Of a DNA stretch of 64,000 bases, positions 18,332-27,200 are shown piece by piece. Origin of the DNA: Ga0077555 sp963746315. Lineage in GTDB: Bacteria; Pseudomonadota; Alphaproteobacteria; Rhizobiales; Hyphomicrobiaceae. The DNA is taken from assembly GCA_963746315.1 (NCBI GenBank), contig CAVVAR010000012.1, positions 558,001-622,000 on the forward strand. The letters are read 5' to 3'. Numbering within the stretch: the stretch's first letter is position 1; every line of letters starts with the position of its first letter. A program made the position numbers and the translations under genes. Under the pieces are notes generated by a model. That model was given only the letters and a program-made list of their open reading frames with translations, made no database searches and was not told the origin of the DNA.

Positions 18332-19024
18332 GTGAGCACCACCCCCATCGACCGCATCGCCTCGGCCCCTCGCGACCGGCCGTTCGTCGTCGCCCAGCTT
18401 GGCCAATCGCTCGACGGGCGCATCGCGACGCTGTCGGGCGAGAGCCAGTGGATCAACAAGGACGAGGCGCTGATCCACGTCCACCGCGTCCGGGCCGCCG
18501 TCGATGCGGTGATCGTCGGCGTCGGCACTGTGGTCGCCGACGATCCCAAGCTCAACGTCCGCCGTGTGCCGGGCCGCAATCCGGCTCGCGTCGTGATCGA
18601 CCCCAAAGGCCGCATGCCGGCGACCGCCAAGCTGCTGGTCGAGGACGGCGCCCGCCGCATCGTCGTGCGCGCGGCCGGCTGCGCCCAGCCGCCGGTTGCA
18701 GGCGCCGAGGCGGTGGAGGTGGCAGCGTCGGTCGACGGCAGCCTCTCGCCGCAAGCCATCATCCAGGCCCTGTTCGACCTCGGCCTCCGCACGTTCCTTG
18801 TCGAGGGCGGCGCCGGCACCGTCTCCGGCTTTATCGACGGCAACGCCGTGGATCGCCTGCACGTGCTCGTCGCCCCCGTCATACTGGGTTCGGGCAAGCC
18901 CGGCATAAGCTTGAAGCCGATCGACCGCCTCGCCCAGGCCTTGCGGCCCACAGCCGACGTTCATGTGCTTGCCGACGGGGACGTGCTATTCGATTGCGAT
19001 ATGCGAATCTCGCATGGAGAGTGA
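18332..19024 (+). CDS. RibD C-terminal domain (pyrimidine reductase-like) protein
   Basis: About 230 residues, an NADPH-dependent reductase of the RibD_C/dihydrofolate-reductase-like fold. Motifs: VVAQLGQSLDGRIAT, VHRVRAAVDAVIVGVGTVVADDPKLNVR, and the Gly-rich FLVEGGAGTVSGFI. In riboflavin synthesis this domain reduces the deaminated pyrimidine intermediate. Here the deaminase half of RibD is absent, so it may be an auxiliary reductase or belong to another pathway. GTG 18332 is chosen because similarity begins there. Cytochrome b561 follows after 3 bp. Confidence 0.85.
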   Translation: MSTTPIDRIASAPRDRPFVVAQLGQSLDGRIATLSGESQWINKDEALIHVHRVRAAVDAVIVGVGTVVADDPKLNVRRVPGRNPARVVIDPKGRMPATAKLLVEDGARRIVVRAAGCAQPPVAGAEAVEVAASVDGSLSPQAIIQALFDLGLRTFLVEGGAGTVSGFIDGNAVDRLHVLVAPVILGSGKPGISLKPIDRLAQALRPTADVHVLADGDVLFDCDMRISHGE

Positions 19025-19027
19025 TCG

Positions 19028-19687
19028 ATGGAAGCGCAGAAGCGGTCTCAAGCCCCGGTAGCCGAGGATCTCGTCTATTCCCCCATTGCACGGTCATTCC
19101 ATTGGCTGACGGTCCTGTTCGTGGCCATCCTGATCCCGGTGGGCCTCTATATGGTCGAGCGGGGCGCCACGACGAATTTCGATGCCACCACCAACACGCT
19201 CTATTCTGCTCACAAGCTCGCGGGTTTCGTGCTGCTCTGGCTGGTCGTCATCCGCCTGATCTACCGTTTCGCGCACGGCGCGCCCCCTGATGAGCCGACG
19301 CTCGAGTGGTGGCAGAAGGCCGCGTCGCACCTCACGCACTGGGGCCTCTACGGCCTCCTCCTTGCTGTCCCGCTGCTGGGTTGGCTGGGCGTCACGCTGT
19401 TCGGCGCACTCGGCACGATCGGCGGCTTCAAGCTGCCGGCCATTCCCGGCCAGGACGTCCTCTACCAGATGGCGAGCGGCGTTGCCTCGGTCATCGGCTT
19501 CACGGTGCCGGCGGGCACAGCGGAGGCCGGGGCGAAAGCCAAGCTTGTGTTCGCACTGCACTTCTGGGGGGCGATGCTCATGCTGCTCGCCCTCGCGGCC
19601 CACATCGGAGCCGCGATTTTCCACCACTTCATCCGCGGTGACGGTGTGCTCCGCCGCATGCTGCCCGGGTTGAAGCCGCGGGATTGA
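19028..19687 (+). CDS. Cytochrome b561 family protein
   Basis: About 219 residues, predicted inner-membrane dihaem b-type cytochrome with four main helices. Visible haem-ligand histidines are in IARSFHWLTVLFV, LYSAHKLAGFVLLW, and the C-terminal ALHFWGAMLML and LAAHIGAAIFHHF. Family members pass electrons from quinol or ascorbate to periplasmic acceptors; CybB-type proteins can act as superoxide:quinone oxidoreductases. It starts 3 bp after the RibD-like gene and is probably cotranscribed. Confidence 0.92.
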   Translation: MEAQKRSQAPVAEDLVYSPIARSFHWLTVLFVAILIPVGLYMVERGATTNFDATTNTLYSAHKLAGFVLLWLVVIRLIYRFAHGAPPDEPTLEWWQKAASHLTHWGLYGLLLAVPLLGWLGVTLFGALGTIGGFKLPAIPGQDVLYQMASGVASVIGFTVPAGTAEAGAKAKLVFALHFWGAMLMLLALAAHIGAAIFHHFIRGDGVLRRMLPGLKPRD

Positions 19688-19724
19688 ACGCCCGTCTGGC
19701 ACGCCGTTCGTGGGGCTCGCGCGC

Positions 19725-20561
19725 TCAGTACGAGCCCTCTTCCGTGCGGCTTTCCCGCTCGGGCGCCTGCAGGGTCACGCCGCCATCGACGACCAGCAAT
19801 TGCCCCGTGATGTAGCGGGCGTGGTCCGACATCAGGAAGCGCACCGCGTGTCCGATGTCCCAGCCTGTACCCTCGAGACCAAGCACCGACGCTTTGCGCC
19901 GCGCGTCGCGGGCTGACGGCTCCATTCCGTTGCCGCGATGATAGACCATCGGCGTGTAGACCGGTCCGGGCGCCACGCAATTGACGCGGATGCCGTCCTT
20001 TCCGTGATCCACTGCCATTGCCTGCGTGAGCCCGATCACGGCGGCCTTGGTCGTCGTGTAGATCGTGAGGCCACGAGGGCGCAGCGCCGAGATCGATGAG
20101 ATGTTGACGATCGCGCCCTTGCCAGCCGTCTTCTTCATGGCCGGGATCGCATATTTCGAGGTCAGAAACATCACCTCGACGTTCACCTGCATCATCCGCT
20201 GCCACGTCTCCTGCGGCTCGTCGACGACGGTCCCCTTGGACGAGATGCCAATGTTGTTGTCGAGGAAATCGAGGCGCCCCCAGCGGTCGACGGCGGCGTC
20301 CACCATGCGTTTGCACTCGGCCGGCATGGTCAGGTCACCGCTGTGCGCCTCGGCTGTGCCACCGGCTTCCCGGATCAGCTCGACTGTGCGCTCCGCAAGA
20401 GCGACGTCGTAGTCCACCACCAGGACCTTCGCACCTGCGTTGGCGAGCAGGATCGACGCAGCGCGCCCGTTGCCGATCCCATCCGGATCGGCCGCGCCGC
20501 CGCCGGCAATGATCGCGACTTTGTCACGAAAACCGGGATCGTCAGGGATTTGGAAGGCCAT
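19725..20561 (-). CDS. SDR family NAD(P)-dependent oxidoreductase
   Basis: About 278 residues, classical short-chain dehydrogenase. The cofactor region begins AIIAGGGAADPDGIGNG, unusually expanded relative to TGxxxGIG. The catalytic centre is ISSISAL followed by Y-TTT-K, giving Ser, Tyr and Lys. The usual NNAG is changed to NNIG. Last gene of the minus-strand array that begins with livK; probable role is oxidation of a 3-hydroxyacyl-CoA or related alcohol in the same catabolic pathway, which is inferred from context. Confidence 0.88.
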   Translation of the reverse strand: MAFQIPDDPGFRDKVAIIAGGGAADPDGIGNGRAASILLANAGAKVLVVDYDVALAERTVELIREAGGTAEAHSGDLTMPAECKRMVDAAVDRWGRLDFLDNNIGISSKGTVVDEPQETWQRMMQVNVEVMFLTSKYAIPAMKKTAGKGAIVNISSISALRPRGLTIYTTTKAAVIGLTQAMAVDHGKDGIRVNCVAPGPVYTPMVYHRGNGMEPSARDARRKASVLGLEGTGWDIGHAVRFLMSDHARYITGQLLVVDGGVTLQAPERESRTEEGSY

Positions 20562-20694
20562 GGGTTCGCTCCGTGAAGAATGCTGGCGGAAGACGGCGGG
20601 CGACCGGCAGCAGGCCGTGGGACATGGGAGGCGGAGGAGGCATCACCTCCACTGCCGGTTCTTCTGTTGCCCGCGCTGCCTGCTGCCTTGTTCC

Positions 20695-21489
20695 TCAGCG
20701 ACCCTGGAAGTTCGCGACGCGGCGCTCGTTGACGGCGCGCACGCCCTCCTTGAAGTCCTCGGTTTGCCGGAGCTCGCTCTGCACCTTGAGCTCGTGATCC
20801 GTCGCGGCCTTCACCGCATCGGCCATGCCCTTGCGCACGGTGGCCCGCGTCTCCTGCACCGCGAGCGGCGCCGACTCTGAGATCTCCTTCGCGAGCGCGA
20901 TGGCGGCAGGCCGCACCTCGGCAACGCCGCCGACCAGCACGTCCGCGAGGCCGATGTCGAGGGCCTGCTGACCGTTGAGACGCCGGCCCGTATAGAACAT
21001 CAGATTGGCCTGCTGCGAGCCGATCAGGGCCGGCAGCGTATGGGTGAGCCCGAAGCCCGGATGGAAGCCGAGACGCGTGAAATTGGCGGCGAACCGCGAC
21101 TCGGGGCACGCCACGCGGAAGTCCGGGACGAGCGCGAGGCCGAGCCCACCGCCGATGGCCGGCCCCTGGATGGCACCGACGATGGGCTTTTTGGTGCGGA
21201 AGAGGCGTACCGCTTCCTGATACAGATGCCCGCCCATCTGGTTCTCGTTCGGGCGGTTGCCCTGTGCATCGAGCTTCGAGCCGTCACCGAAATTGGCGCC
21301 CGCGCAAAACGACTTGCCGTCGGCGCAGAGCACGCCCGCGCGGATGTTCGTATCCTTATCGAAGCCTTCGAACGCGTCGGCGATCTGCTTGATCAGCGAC
21401 ATATCGAAGAAATTGTGCGGCGGACGACGGATCTCGACGATGGCGACGTGGCCTTCGGTGCTGACGCCGATATCGGTGAATTGGGTCAT
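20695..21489 (-). CDS. Enoyl-CoA hydratase/isomerase (crotonase) family protein
   Basis: About 264 residues. Oxyanion-hole loops are present: SFCAGANFGDGS and GPAIGGGLGLALVPDFR. The two glutamates used by true enoyl-CoA hydratases are not at the usual positions: the region reads ANFTRLGFHPGFGLTHTLP instead of PE..LG..PG.GGTQRL. It may therefore catalyse isomerisation, C-C cleavage or another crotonase reaction. The start at 21489 is fixed by similarity; in-frame sequence further upstream is a palindromic repeat. Part of the Liv/acyl-CoA array. Confidence 0.88.
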   Translation of the reverse strand: MTQFTDIGVSTEGHVAIVEIRRPPHNFFDMSLIKQIADAFEGFDKDTNIRAGVLCADGKSFCAGANFGDGSKLDAQGNRPNENQMGGHLYQEAVRLFRTKKPIVGAIQGPAIGGGLGLALVPDFRVACPESRFAANFTRLGFHPGFGLTHTLPALIGSQQANLMFYTGRRLNGQQALDIGLADVLVGGVAEVRPAAIALAKEISESAPLAVQETRATVRKGMADAVKAATDHELKVQSELRQTEDFKEGVRAVNERRVANFQGR

Positions 21490-21513
21490 GGGGTTTGCTC
21501 CGGCTTCTCGATT

Positions 21514-21648
21514 GTCATCCTCGGGCTTGTCCCGAGGACCCATTTCTCCGCTTGGACAGGACGCACAGGATGTTTCGCGCCAAGGCCTTGCGTTCCAATC
21601 CATCGAGTGTGCTGCACGATGGATCCTCGCGACAAGCGCGAGGATGAC
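21514..21648. repeat. Pair of dispersed palindromes in opposite orientation
   Basis: Copy 1 at 21514-21540 has stem CCTCGGG / CCCGAGG around CTTGT, preceded by GTCAT. Copy 2 at 21619-21648 is the inverted counterpart with stem CCTCGCG / CGCGAGG. The two face each other across about 80 bp. Copy 1 is almost identical to the element at 23846-23874. This is a REP/BIME-like arrangement between the acyl-CoA synthetase and crotonase genes and may stabilise mRNA ends. Confidence 0.7.
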
Positions 21649-21660
21649 AGGCGTCAGTCT

Positions 21661-23811
21661 TCACTTCACCTTCACGATCAGCGCGTCGGCGATTGTGGCA
21701 CCTTGACCTTCGTTGTGCACGATCACCGGGTTGAGGTCGATCTCGGCGATGGTGTCGGCGTGGTCGGCGGCGAGCTCCGAGAGCTTGACGATCATGTCGG
21801 CCAGCGCCGCCTTGTCCGCGGCCGGCTGACCGCGTACGGGCCCCAGAATGCCGGCACCTTTCAGCCGCCCGATCATTGCCTCTGCGTCGGGGCGAGATAC
21901 TGGCACCGGGGCAAAGACCACGTCCTTCAGCACCTCGACATGGATGCCGCCGAGGCCCAGCATGAGCATTGGCCCGAATTGCGGATCACGGTTGATACCG
22001 AGGATCACCTCGCGGCCCTTGGCCGCCATCGCCTGCACCAGAACGCCCTCGACTTTGGCGCTCGGATTGTAGCTTTGGGCCGAAGCCGTGATTCGGTCGT
22101 AGGCGGCACCGACCTCGTCGGCGTTGGACGCGCCGAGCGCCACGGCGCCGGCCTCCGTCTTGTGCAGGATGTCGGGTGATTGCACCTTGAGCGCCACCGG
22201 GCCAACGATTGCCTTGGCCGCGGCAATGGCCTCCTCGCGCGATCCCGCGAGCTTCTCCTTTGCACCGACGGCCAGTCCATAGGCTTGAAGCAGGGGCTTC
22301 GACGCCGCTTCGCTCAACACCGGTCCGGCTTTGGCGAGCGCTACTCCTACGACCTCCTTGGCCGTGGCCGGCGTCGTGCGCACCTCCGGCACCTTGAGGA
22401 AGCGCTCGCGATGCGCGTTCCAGTCACCCATGTGGCGCATGGTGGAGACCACGTTCTGCATATTTGTGTAGAGCGGGAATCCGGCTTCTGACAGCACCTC
22501 CACCGAGGCCGGCGCGGGTATCGTGTACGACCACATCAGGATCGGCTTCTTGGCAGTCGCCTTCAGCGCCTTGAGCTTCTCCTTCTCGTGCGTCAGCCCC
22601 TCCGCAGAGCGCGCGCTCATGATGCAGATCACGCCGTCGATCACCGGGCTCTCGACCAGCGGTCCGGCAAGGCCGACGTAGCCGATCTGGCGGATGGCTT
22701 GTGCCGTGCCGTCGACCGGGTTCTGCGAGGTGCCATATGAGGGCAGCAGCGGATCGAGGATGGCCCGCGTGGCGGCATCGAGCGCTGGAACCTCAAGGCC
22801 GGCCTGCATGCAGGTATCGGACAGCCAGACGCCGCCCCCGCCGGAGCCCGTGCAGATGCCGACACGGCGTCCCGTCGGCAGGCGCCCGCGCCAGCACAGG
22901 AAGCCGTTGGCGATGTCGACCATCTCCTCGACCTGGTTGCCTTCGATGATGCCATAGCGTTGCGCCAATGCCTGGAACGAGGCGTAGGAGCCCGCAAGCG
23001 CCGCTGTGTGCGACGCGGCCGCCCGGGCGCCAGCGTCGGTCTTCCCGAGCTTCGAGACGATCAGTGGCTTGCCGGCTCGCAAGGCCTTCTCGGCGACCCT
23101 CTTGAACGTGTCGGGCGACTTCACGTCCTCGAGCATCAGCAGGAAGGCGTCGGTCTTGCCCTGGTCGATCAGGTGCTCGACGATGTCGAGGCCTTCGAGG
23201 GCCGCCTCGTTGCCGGTCGTCACGATGTAGTCGAACGCCATCTCCTTCGGCCGCCCGCGATCGAAGAACGAAAAGCCCATGCCGCCGGATTGCGCGACCA
23301 GCGCCACGCGCCCGTTCGCTCGGTTGGCTGGCAGCAGCGGGATATCGGACGGGCCTGCCACGGGGCTGAACGTCGGCAGCAGGGCCGCGTCGATGCTGGC
23401 GAAACCCTCGGAGTTGGGCCCCGTCACCGCCATGTTGTAGCGCTGTGCGATGGTCCGCAGCTCGGCCTGCATGCGCGCGCCCGCCTCGCCCGGCTCCTCC
23501 GCGAAGCCCGACGACACGATCGCTGCCGCCTTCACGCCGGCCTTGCCGCAGGCCTCGAGTTCCGCCGCGACGAACTTCGCGGGAATGATCATGACCGCGA
23601 GATCCACCGGGCCCGGGCAGTCGCCGATTGAGGCATAGGCTTTCAGCCCTTGAACCTCGTCGTGGCTGCGGCTCACCGGATAGATCGGGCCGGCGAAGGG
23701 ATGCAGCCGCATGAACTCCAGGATGCGCCCCCTGAGCCCCTGGCCCTTCGGCGCCGCCCCGATGACGGCCACCGATTTCGGATTGAGCAGTGCGCCGATA
23801 TCTCGCTTCAT
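21661..23811 (-). CDS. NDP-forming acyl-CoA synthetase (fused alpha/beta subunits)
   Basis: About 716 residues. N-terminal CoA-binding Rossmann domain (LLNPKSVAVIGAAPKG), then succinyl-CoA-synthetase-like domains with LVAQSGGMGFSFFDRG and the likely phospho-His in ASHTAALAGSY. A C-terminal ATP-grasp domain has GPVALKVQSPDILHKTEAGAV and AEIDLNPVIV. It would form an acyl-CoA with ATP hydrolysed to ADP and phosphate. In this array it is the probable activation step for the acid imported by the Liv transporter. The start at 23811 is used because upstream codons derive from a palindromic repeat. Confidence 0.9.
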   Translation of the reverse strand: MKRDIGALLNPKSVAVIGAAPKGQGLRGRILEFMRLHPFAGPIYPVSRSHDEVQGLKAYASIGDCPGPVDLAVMIIPAKFVAAELEACGKAGVKAAAIVSSGFAEEPGEAGARMQAELRTIAQRYNMAVTGPNSEGFASIDAALLPTFSPVAGPSDIPLLPANRANGRVALVAQSGGMGFSFFDRGRPKEMAFDYIVTTGNEAALEGLDIVEHLIDQGKTDAFLLMLEDVKSPDTFKRVAEKALRAGKPLIVSKLGKTDAGARAAASHTAALAGSYASFQALAQRYGIIEGNQVEEMVDIANGFLCWRGRLPTGRRVGICTGSGGGGVWLSDTCMQAGLEVPALDAATRAILDPLLPSYGTSQNPVDGTAQAIRQIGYVGLAGPLVESPVIDGVICIMSARSAEGLTHEKEKLKALKATAKKPILMWSYTIPAPASVEVLSEAGFPLYTNMQNVVSTMRHMGDWNAHRERFLKVPEVRTTPATAKEVVGVALAKAGPVLSEAASKPLLQAYGLAVGAKEKLAGSREEAIAAAKAIVGPVALKVQSPDILHKTEAGAVALGASNADEVGAAYDRITASAQSYNPSAKVEGVLVQAMAAKGREVILGINRDPQFGPMLMLGLGGIHVEVLKDVVFAPVPVSRPDAEAMIGRLKGAGILGPVRGQPAADKAALADMIVKLSELAADHADTIAEIDLNPVIVHNEGQGATIADALIVKVK

Positions 23812-23845
23812 TCCGTTGCGTCCTCTGGTCTCCGAGCCCTCCGCT

Positions 23846-23874
23846 GTCGTCCTCGGGCTTGTCCCGAGGACCCA
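23846..23874. repeat. Dispersed palindrome upstream of the acyl-CoA synthetase
   Basis: GTCGTCCTCGGGCTTGTCCC and the following GAGGACCCA form a stem CCTCGGG / CCCGAGG. It differs from the copy at 21514 by only one base over about 29 nt. It lies in the gap between two genes of the minus-strand array. Confidence 0.7.
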
Positions 23875-23956
23875 TCGGGCCGCACACACAGGTGTCGAGG
23901 GCTTGTTGTCGAAGCGCGGAGCAGTCGATCTGTCTCGCGCGTTAGTGGATGAAGCT

Positions 23957-25129
23957 CTACCGACCCCGCAATCCCAGCCCCGCGGCGATGATGCCCCGCA
24001 GCACTTCCGTCGTGCCGCCCTGGATGGTCAGCTTTGGCGCGATCGTCGTCGCGAACGCGAGCTGCTCCTCGAAGGCGACGCGATTTGCCGTGTCCTCCGG
24101 CTCGACGAACGCGGCGATCTCGCGCACTTTGTGCGGCAGTTTCTGCTCCCAGATCGTGCCGAGGTCCTTGACCACCGAGCCCTCGACCACCGGCTCCTTG
24201 CCGGCCTGCAGCATGCCGTTCACCGAGACCGACATCCGGCGCAGGGTGTGCAGCTGCGCCACCAGCCGTCCCAGTCCTTCGGCACCGCGCGCATCCGGTT
24301 TCTCGCCGAGCACGCGCACCAGCTCGATCATCACCTGGAACGTCTCGAGGAAGCGCTCGGGGCCGGACCGCTCGTAGGCAAGCTCGCTCGTCGCCTGCTT
24401 CCAGGCGCCGTCCTTCTCGCCGAGCAGGTGCGCGTCCGGCATGAACGCGTCCTCGAACACCACCTCGTTGAACTCGTGCAAACCCGAAAGCTGGATGATC
24501 GGATTGCAGGTGATGCCCTTGGTGTTCTTCATGTCGACCAGGAACGAGGTCAGCCCGTGCCGCCTGTTCTCCTTGGTCGGGGGGGAGGTGCGGAAAATCG
24601 CGATCAGGTAGTCGGCGCGATGCGCATTCGAGGTCCAGATCTTCGAGCCGTTGATCAGCCAGCCGCCATCGACCTTGGTGGCCTTGGTGCTCGCGGCGAA
24701 AAGGTCGGACCCTGAGCCCGGCTCGCTCATGCCGATGCCAAAACAGCACTCGCCGCGGCAGATGCGCGGCAGGATGTCCATCTTGATGTCTTCGTTGGCG
24801 TACTTGAGCAGCGTCGGCCCGGATTGGCGGTCGGCCGTGAAGAACACGCGCGTCGGCGCGTTAGCGACGCGGAACTCCTCCGTGACGACATAGCGCTCGA
24901 GGAACGTGCGCTCGTGACCGCCGTACTTCTTCGGCCACGTCAGGCCGATCCAGCCCTTCTCGCCGACCTTCCGCGAGAAGTCGTAGTTGAAGGCCTCGTC
25001 CCGGCCGACCGCATTGGGGTCCCAGGTGCCGGCGGCCATCTCCTGCTTGATGAAGGCGCGAACCTCCTTGCGGAGGTCCTCGCACTCTTTCGGCAGGCGG
25101 ATCGGATCGAAATTGAGGGCGGTTGTCAT
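23957..25129 (-). CDS. Acyl-CoA dehydrogenase, large-type subunit
   Basis: About 390 residues. Flavin-binding motifs FGIGMSEPGSGSDLFAAST and IWTSNAHRADYL, substrate/catalytic region ELAYERSGPERFLETF, and C-terminal IQGGTTEVLRGIIAAGLGLRGR. This resembles the catalytic member of heteromeric acyl-CoA dehydrogenases such as PimC or FadE-type steroid/dicarboxylate enzymes. A shorter partner gene is directly upstream on the same strand, 85 bp away. Probable role is 2,3-dehydrogenation of an acyl-CoA. Confidence 0.93.
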   Translation of the reverse strand: MTTALNFDPIRLPKECEDLRKEVRAFIKQEMAAGTWDPNAVGRDEAFNYDFSRKVGEKGWIGLTWPKKYGGHERTFLERYVVTEEFRVANAPTRVFFTADRQSGPTLLKYANEDIKMDILPRICRGECCFGIGMSEPGSGSDLFAASTKATKVDGGWLINGSKIWTSNAHRADYLIAIFRTSPPTKENRRHGLTSFLVDMKNTKGITCNPIIQLSGLHEFNEVVFEDAFMPDAHLLGEKDGAWKQATSELAYERSGPERFLETFQVMIELVRVLGEKPDARGAEGLGRLVAQLHTLRRMSVSVNGMLQAGKEPVVEGSVVKDLGTIWEQKLPHKVREIAAFVEPEDTANRVAFEEQLAFATTIAPKLTIQGGTTEVLRGIIAAGLGLRGR

Positions 25130-25171
25130 GGGGCGGTCTCGTTCTCGTCCCCTGGCCCCGTTCGCTGTGCT

Positions 25172-25206
25172 TTAGCGGGTGGGGAGAGGGGTGCGGTGAG
25201 GGGGAA
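25172..25206. repeat. Short G-rich repeat between the two acyl-CoA dehydrogenase genes
   Basis: GGTGGGGAGAGGGGTGCGGT followed by GAGGGGG resembles common dispersed G-rich elements of Hyphomicrobiales intergenic DNA. No strong internal stem. Confidence 0.35.
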
Positions 25207-25214
25207 GATTGCGT

Positions 25215-26282
25215 TTACCGCGAGGCCACCAGCGGCCACAGCTCGTCGGCACCGGCCGCCGCCACTTTGGTGCCGAGATCGACGGCCCACTGGCTTTCGT
25301 TGCCGAAGTCGTCGCGCCACGTGAGCAGACGCTGAGTGAAGCGGTGCAGGATGTGCTCCTTCGTATAGCCGATGGCGCCGTGCACCTGATGCGCGATGGC
25401 CGATCCTTCGGTTGCTGCTTCGGCGGTGCGAATGCGGGCCGACGCCGCCTCCAGATAGATGCCGGGAGCCGCCAGCGAGGTCGCGTTCGCGATGGCATCT
25501 GCTGCGGAGGTGGCGACGGCGTTGGCCGCGGCGCTCTCTCCGGCCAGCCGGGCGAGGTTGTGCTGCACCGCCTGGAACTTGCTGATGGTCTTCTCGAATG
25601 CAACGCGTTCTCCCGCGTAGCGCACCGAGATGTCGAGGATCTGGGCGAGCGCCCCAGCCGACGCGAGGCTGCGCACGGTGGCGCCCATGAGCATCAGCGT
25701 GTCCTGCCCGAAGCCGACGGGCGCATGGCCGGTCTTCAATGGCTTTGCCTTGTCGAAATGAAGCTCGTAGACCGTGTTGCCTGCAATTCCGCGCGTCTCG
25801 GCAACGCGGGTGGCCCGTGTCTCGACAAGTGCGATCGTGACCCCTTGGGCGCCATGCGCCAGCACGGCGACGTGGGCGGCATCGGCAGCGAACGGAATGC
25901 CGCGCGCACGCCCCGACAGCGTACCGTCGCCATTGAGCGTGATGCGATCCTTGGGCCGCATCGGCGCCACCGTCATCATGCCCGGCGGCGAGGCGATCTT
26001 GCCTTGGGTCAGCAACCAGCCGGCGAGCAGCGTCTCCGCGATCGGCACCGGGGCCGCGAACCGGCCAGCGACCGAGATCACCTCGAAACCATCGGCGAGG
26101 CTGGCACCCGCGCCGCCCAGATCGTCGGGCACCCAGGCGAGCGTCAGGCCGTTGTCTTCGAGCGCGCTCCAGAGCGGCGCCTTCCACGACTGATCCTTGG
26201 CCGCATTGACGGTTTGCGGATCGGCAAGATCCGCGAAGATCCGCGCTGCCGTCTCGGCAACGATGCTGTCGCTCTCGCTCAT
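25215..26282 (-). CDS. Acyl-CoA dehydrogenase, small-type partner subunit
   Basis: About 355 residues. N-terminal helical domain with LAWVPDDLGGAGASLADGFE. The C-terminal domain has RVAFEKTISKFQAVQHNLA and HQVHGAIGYTKEHILHRFTQ. The middle beta-domain is shortened, and the flavin-binding SEPGSGSD motif and catalytic YERSG motif of the neighbour are absent. This is the pattern of the non-catalytic subunit in heterotetrameric acyl-CoA dehydrogenases (PimD-like or FadE29-like). I infer it pairs with the adjacent large subunit. Confidence 0.88.
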   Translation of the reverse strand: MSESDSIVAETAARIFADLADPQTVNAAKDQSWKAPLWSALEDNGLTLAWVPDDLGGAGASLADGFEVISVAGRFAAPVPIAETLLAGWLLTQGKIASPPGMMTVAPMRPKDRITLNGDGTLSGRARGIPFAADAAHVAVLAHGAQGVTIALVETRATRVAETRGIAGNTVYELHFDKAKPLKTGHAPVGFGQDTLMLMGATVRSLASAGALAQILDISVRYAGERVAFEKTISKFQAVQHNLARLAGESAAANAVATSAADAIANATSLAAPGIYLEAASARIRTAEAATEGSAIAHQVHGAIGYTKEHILHRFTQRLLTWRDDFGNESQWAVDLGTKVAAAGADELWPLVASR

Positions 26283-26422
26283 GGCGTCTCCCGTGGGGCA
26301 GCTTGCCGGCCCAGGAGACCTGGCGGCGAGGTGGATGTCATTTGTCCGGACTTGGCTCTCGACGAGAAGTCGTAGAGCGTCGCGCGACAGTCTTCAAGGG
26401 TGCGCGGGCAGATGGCTGGCGG

Positions 26423-27193
26423 TCAAGCACCCGTCACGAATGCCCCCGCGAAGGCCGATATGGCTTCGAGAACGGCAGCTTCCTGGTCACGGTGCGGGGC
26501 GTGGCCGCATTTGGCGAGAACCAGCCGCTGGGGAGGGATCGGAGCCACCTCCTCGATGGCATCGAGCTGCGCCAGCGTGCCGTACTCGTCGTCCTCCCCT
26601 TGAATCAGAAGCGACGGCACCGACAATCGCGCGCACTCGGCACCAAGCGACCACGTACGGAACCGCGGATCGAGCCAGATGCGGGACCATCCGAGGAAGG
26701 CGTCATCGACATGCGCGTGGTGACGGGCGAGCCGGGCCTTGAGATCGCCCTGCTCGTAAGTCTCCGTGATGCGGGCGATGCTCTCATGCGAGACCGTCTC
26801 GACCATGACGTGCGGCGCCATCAGGATCATGCCGGCAACCCGCTCGGGATGGTTCGCGGCGTGGATCAGCGCGATCGAGGCGCCATCCGAGTGGCCGACC
26901 AGAAGTGCCCGCTCTATGCCGTGCCGGTCGAGCAGGCGCGGCAGCACCTCGGTCGCTTCTCGATGCATGAAGTCCGGCTCTCTCGGACCTTCGAGCGGGT
27001 CGGACTGACCGTAGCCGCGGCGCGAGTAGGCAAGCGCCGGCATGTCGAGCCGTCGCGCCAGCTTGTCCGGGAAGTCCCGCCAGAGCGCCACCGAGCCGAG
27101 CCCTTCGTGAAGAAAGACCAGCCAGGGCTTGTCGGCCGCGCCGGGGATGATGCGGGTCTCGAGCCGGACTCCATCGAGCGATGTGAAGGGCAT
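26423..27193 (-). CDS. Alpha/beta-fold hydrolase
   Basis: About 256 residues. Oxyanion region LVFLHEGLGSVALWRDF, nucleophile elbow GHSDGAS, acid in IQGEDDEYG, and catalytic His in KCGHAPHRDQ. Family members cleave esters, lactones or C-C bonds. Its place between livF and the acyl-CoA dehydrogenase pair suggests processing of the imported substrate or a pathway intermediate. The start at 27193 fits the fold; it begins 8 bp after livF ends. Confidence 0.88.
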   Translation of the reverse strand: MPFTSLDGVRLETRIIPGAADKPWLVFLHEGLGSVALWRDFPDKLARRLDMPALAYSRRGYGQSDPLEGPREPDFMHREATEVLPRLLDRHGIERALLVGHSDGASIALIHAANHPERVAGMILMAPHVMVETVSHESIARITETYEQGDLKARLARHHAHVDDAFLGWSRIWLDPRFRTWSLGAECARLSVPSLLIQGEDDEYGTLAQLDAIEEVAPIPPQRLVLAKCGHAPHRDQEAAVLEAISAFAGAFVTGA

Positions 27194-27200
27194 AACGTTC

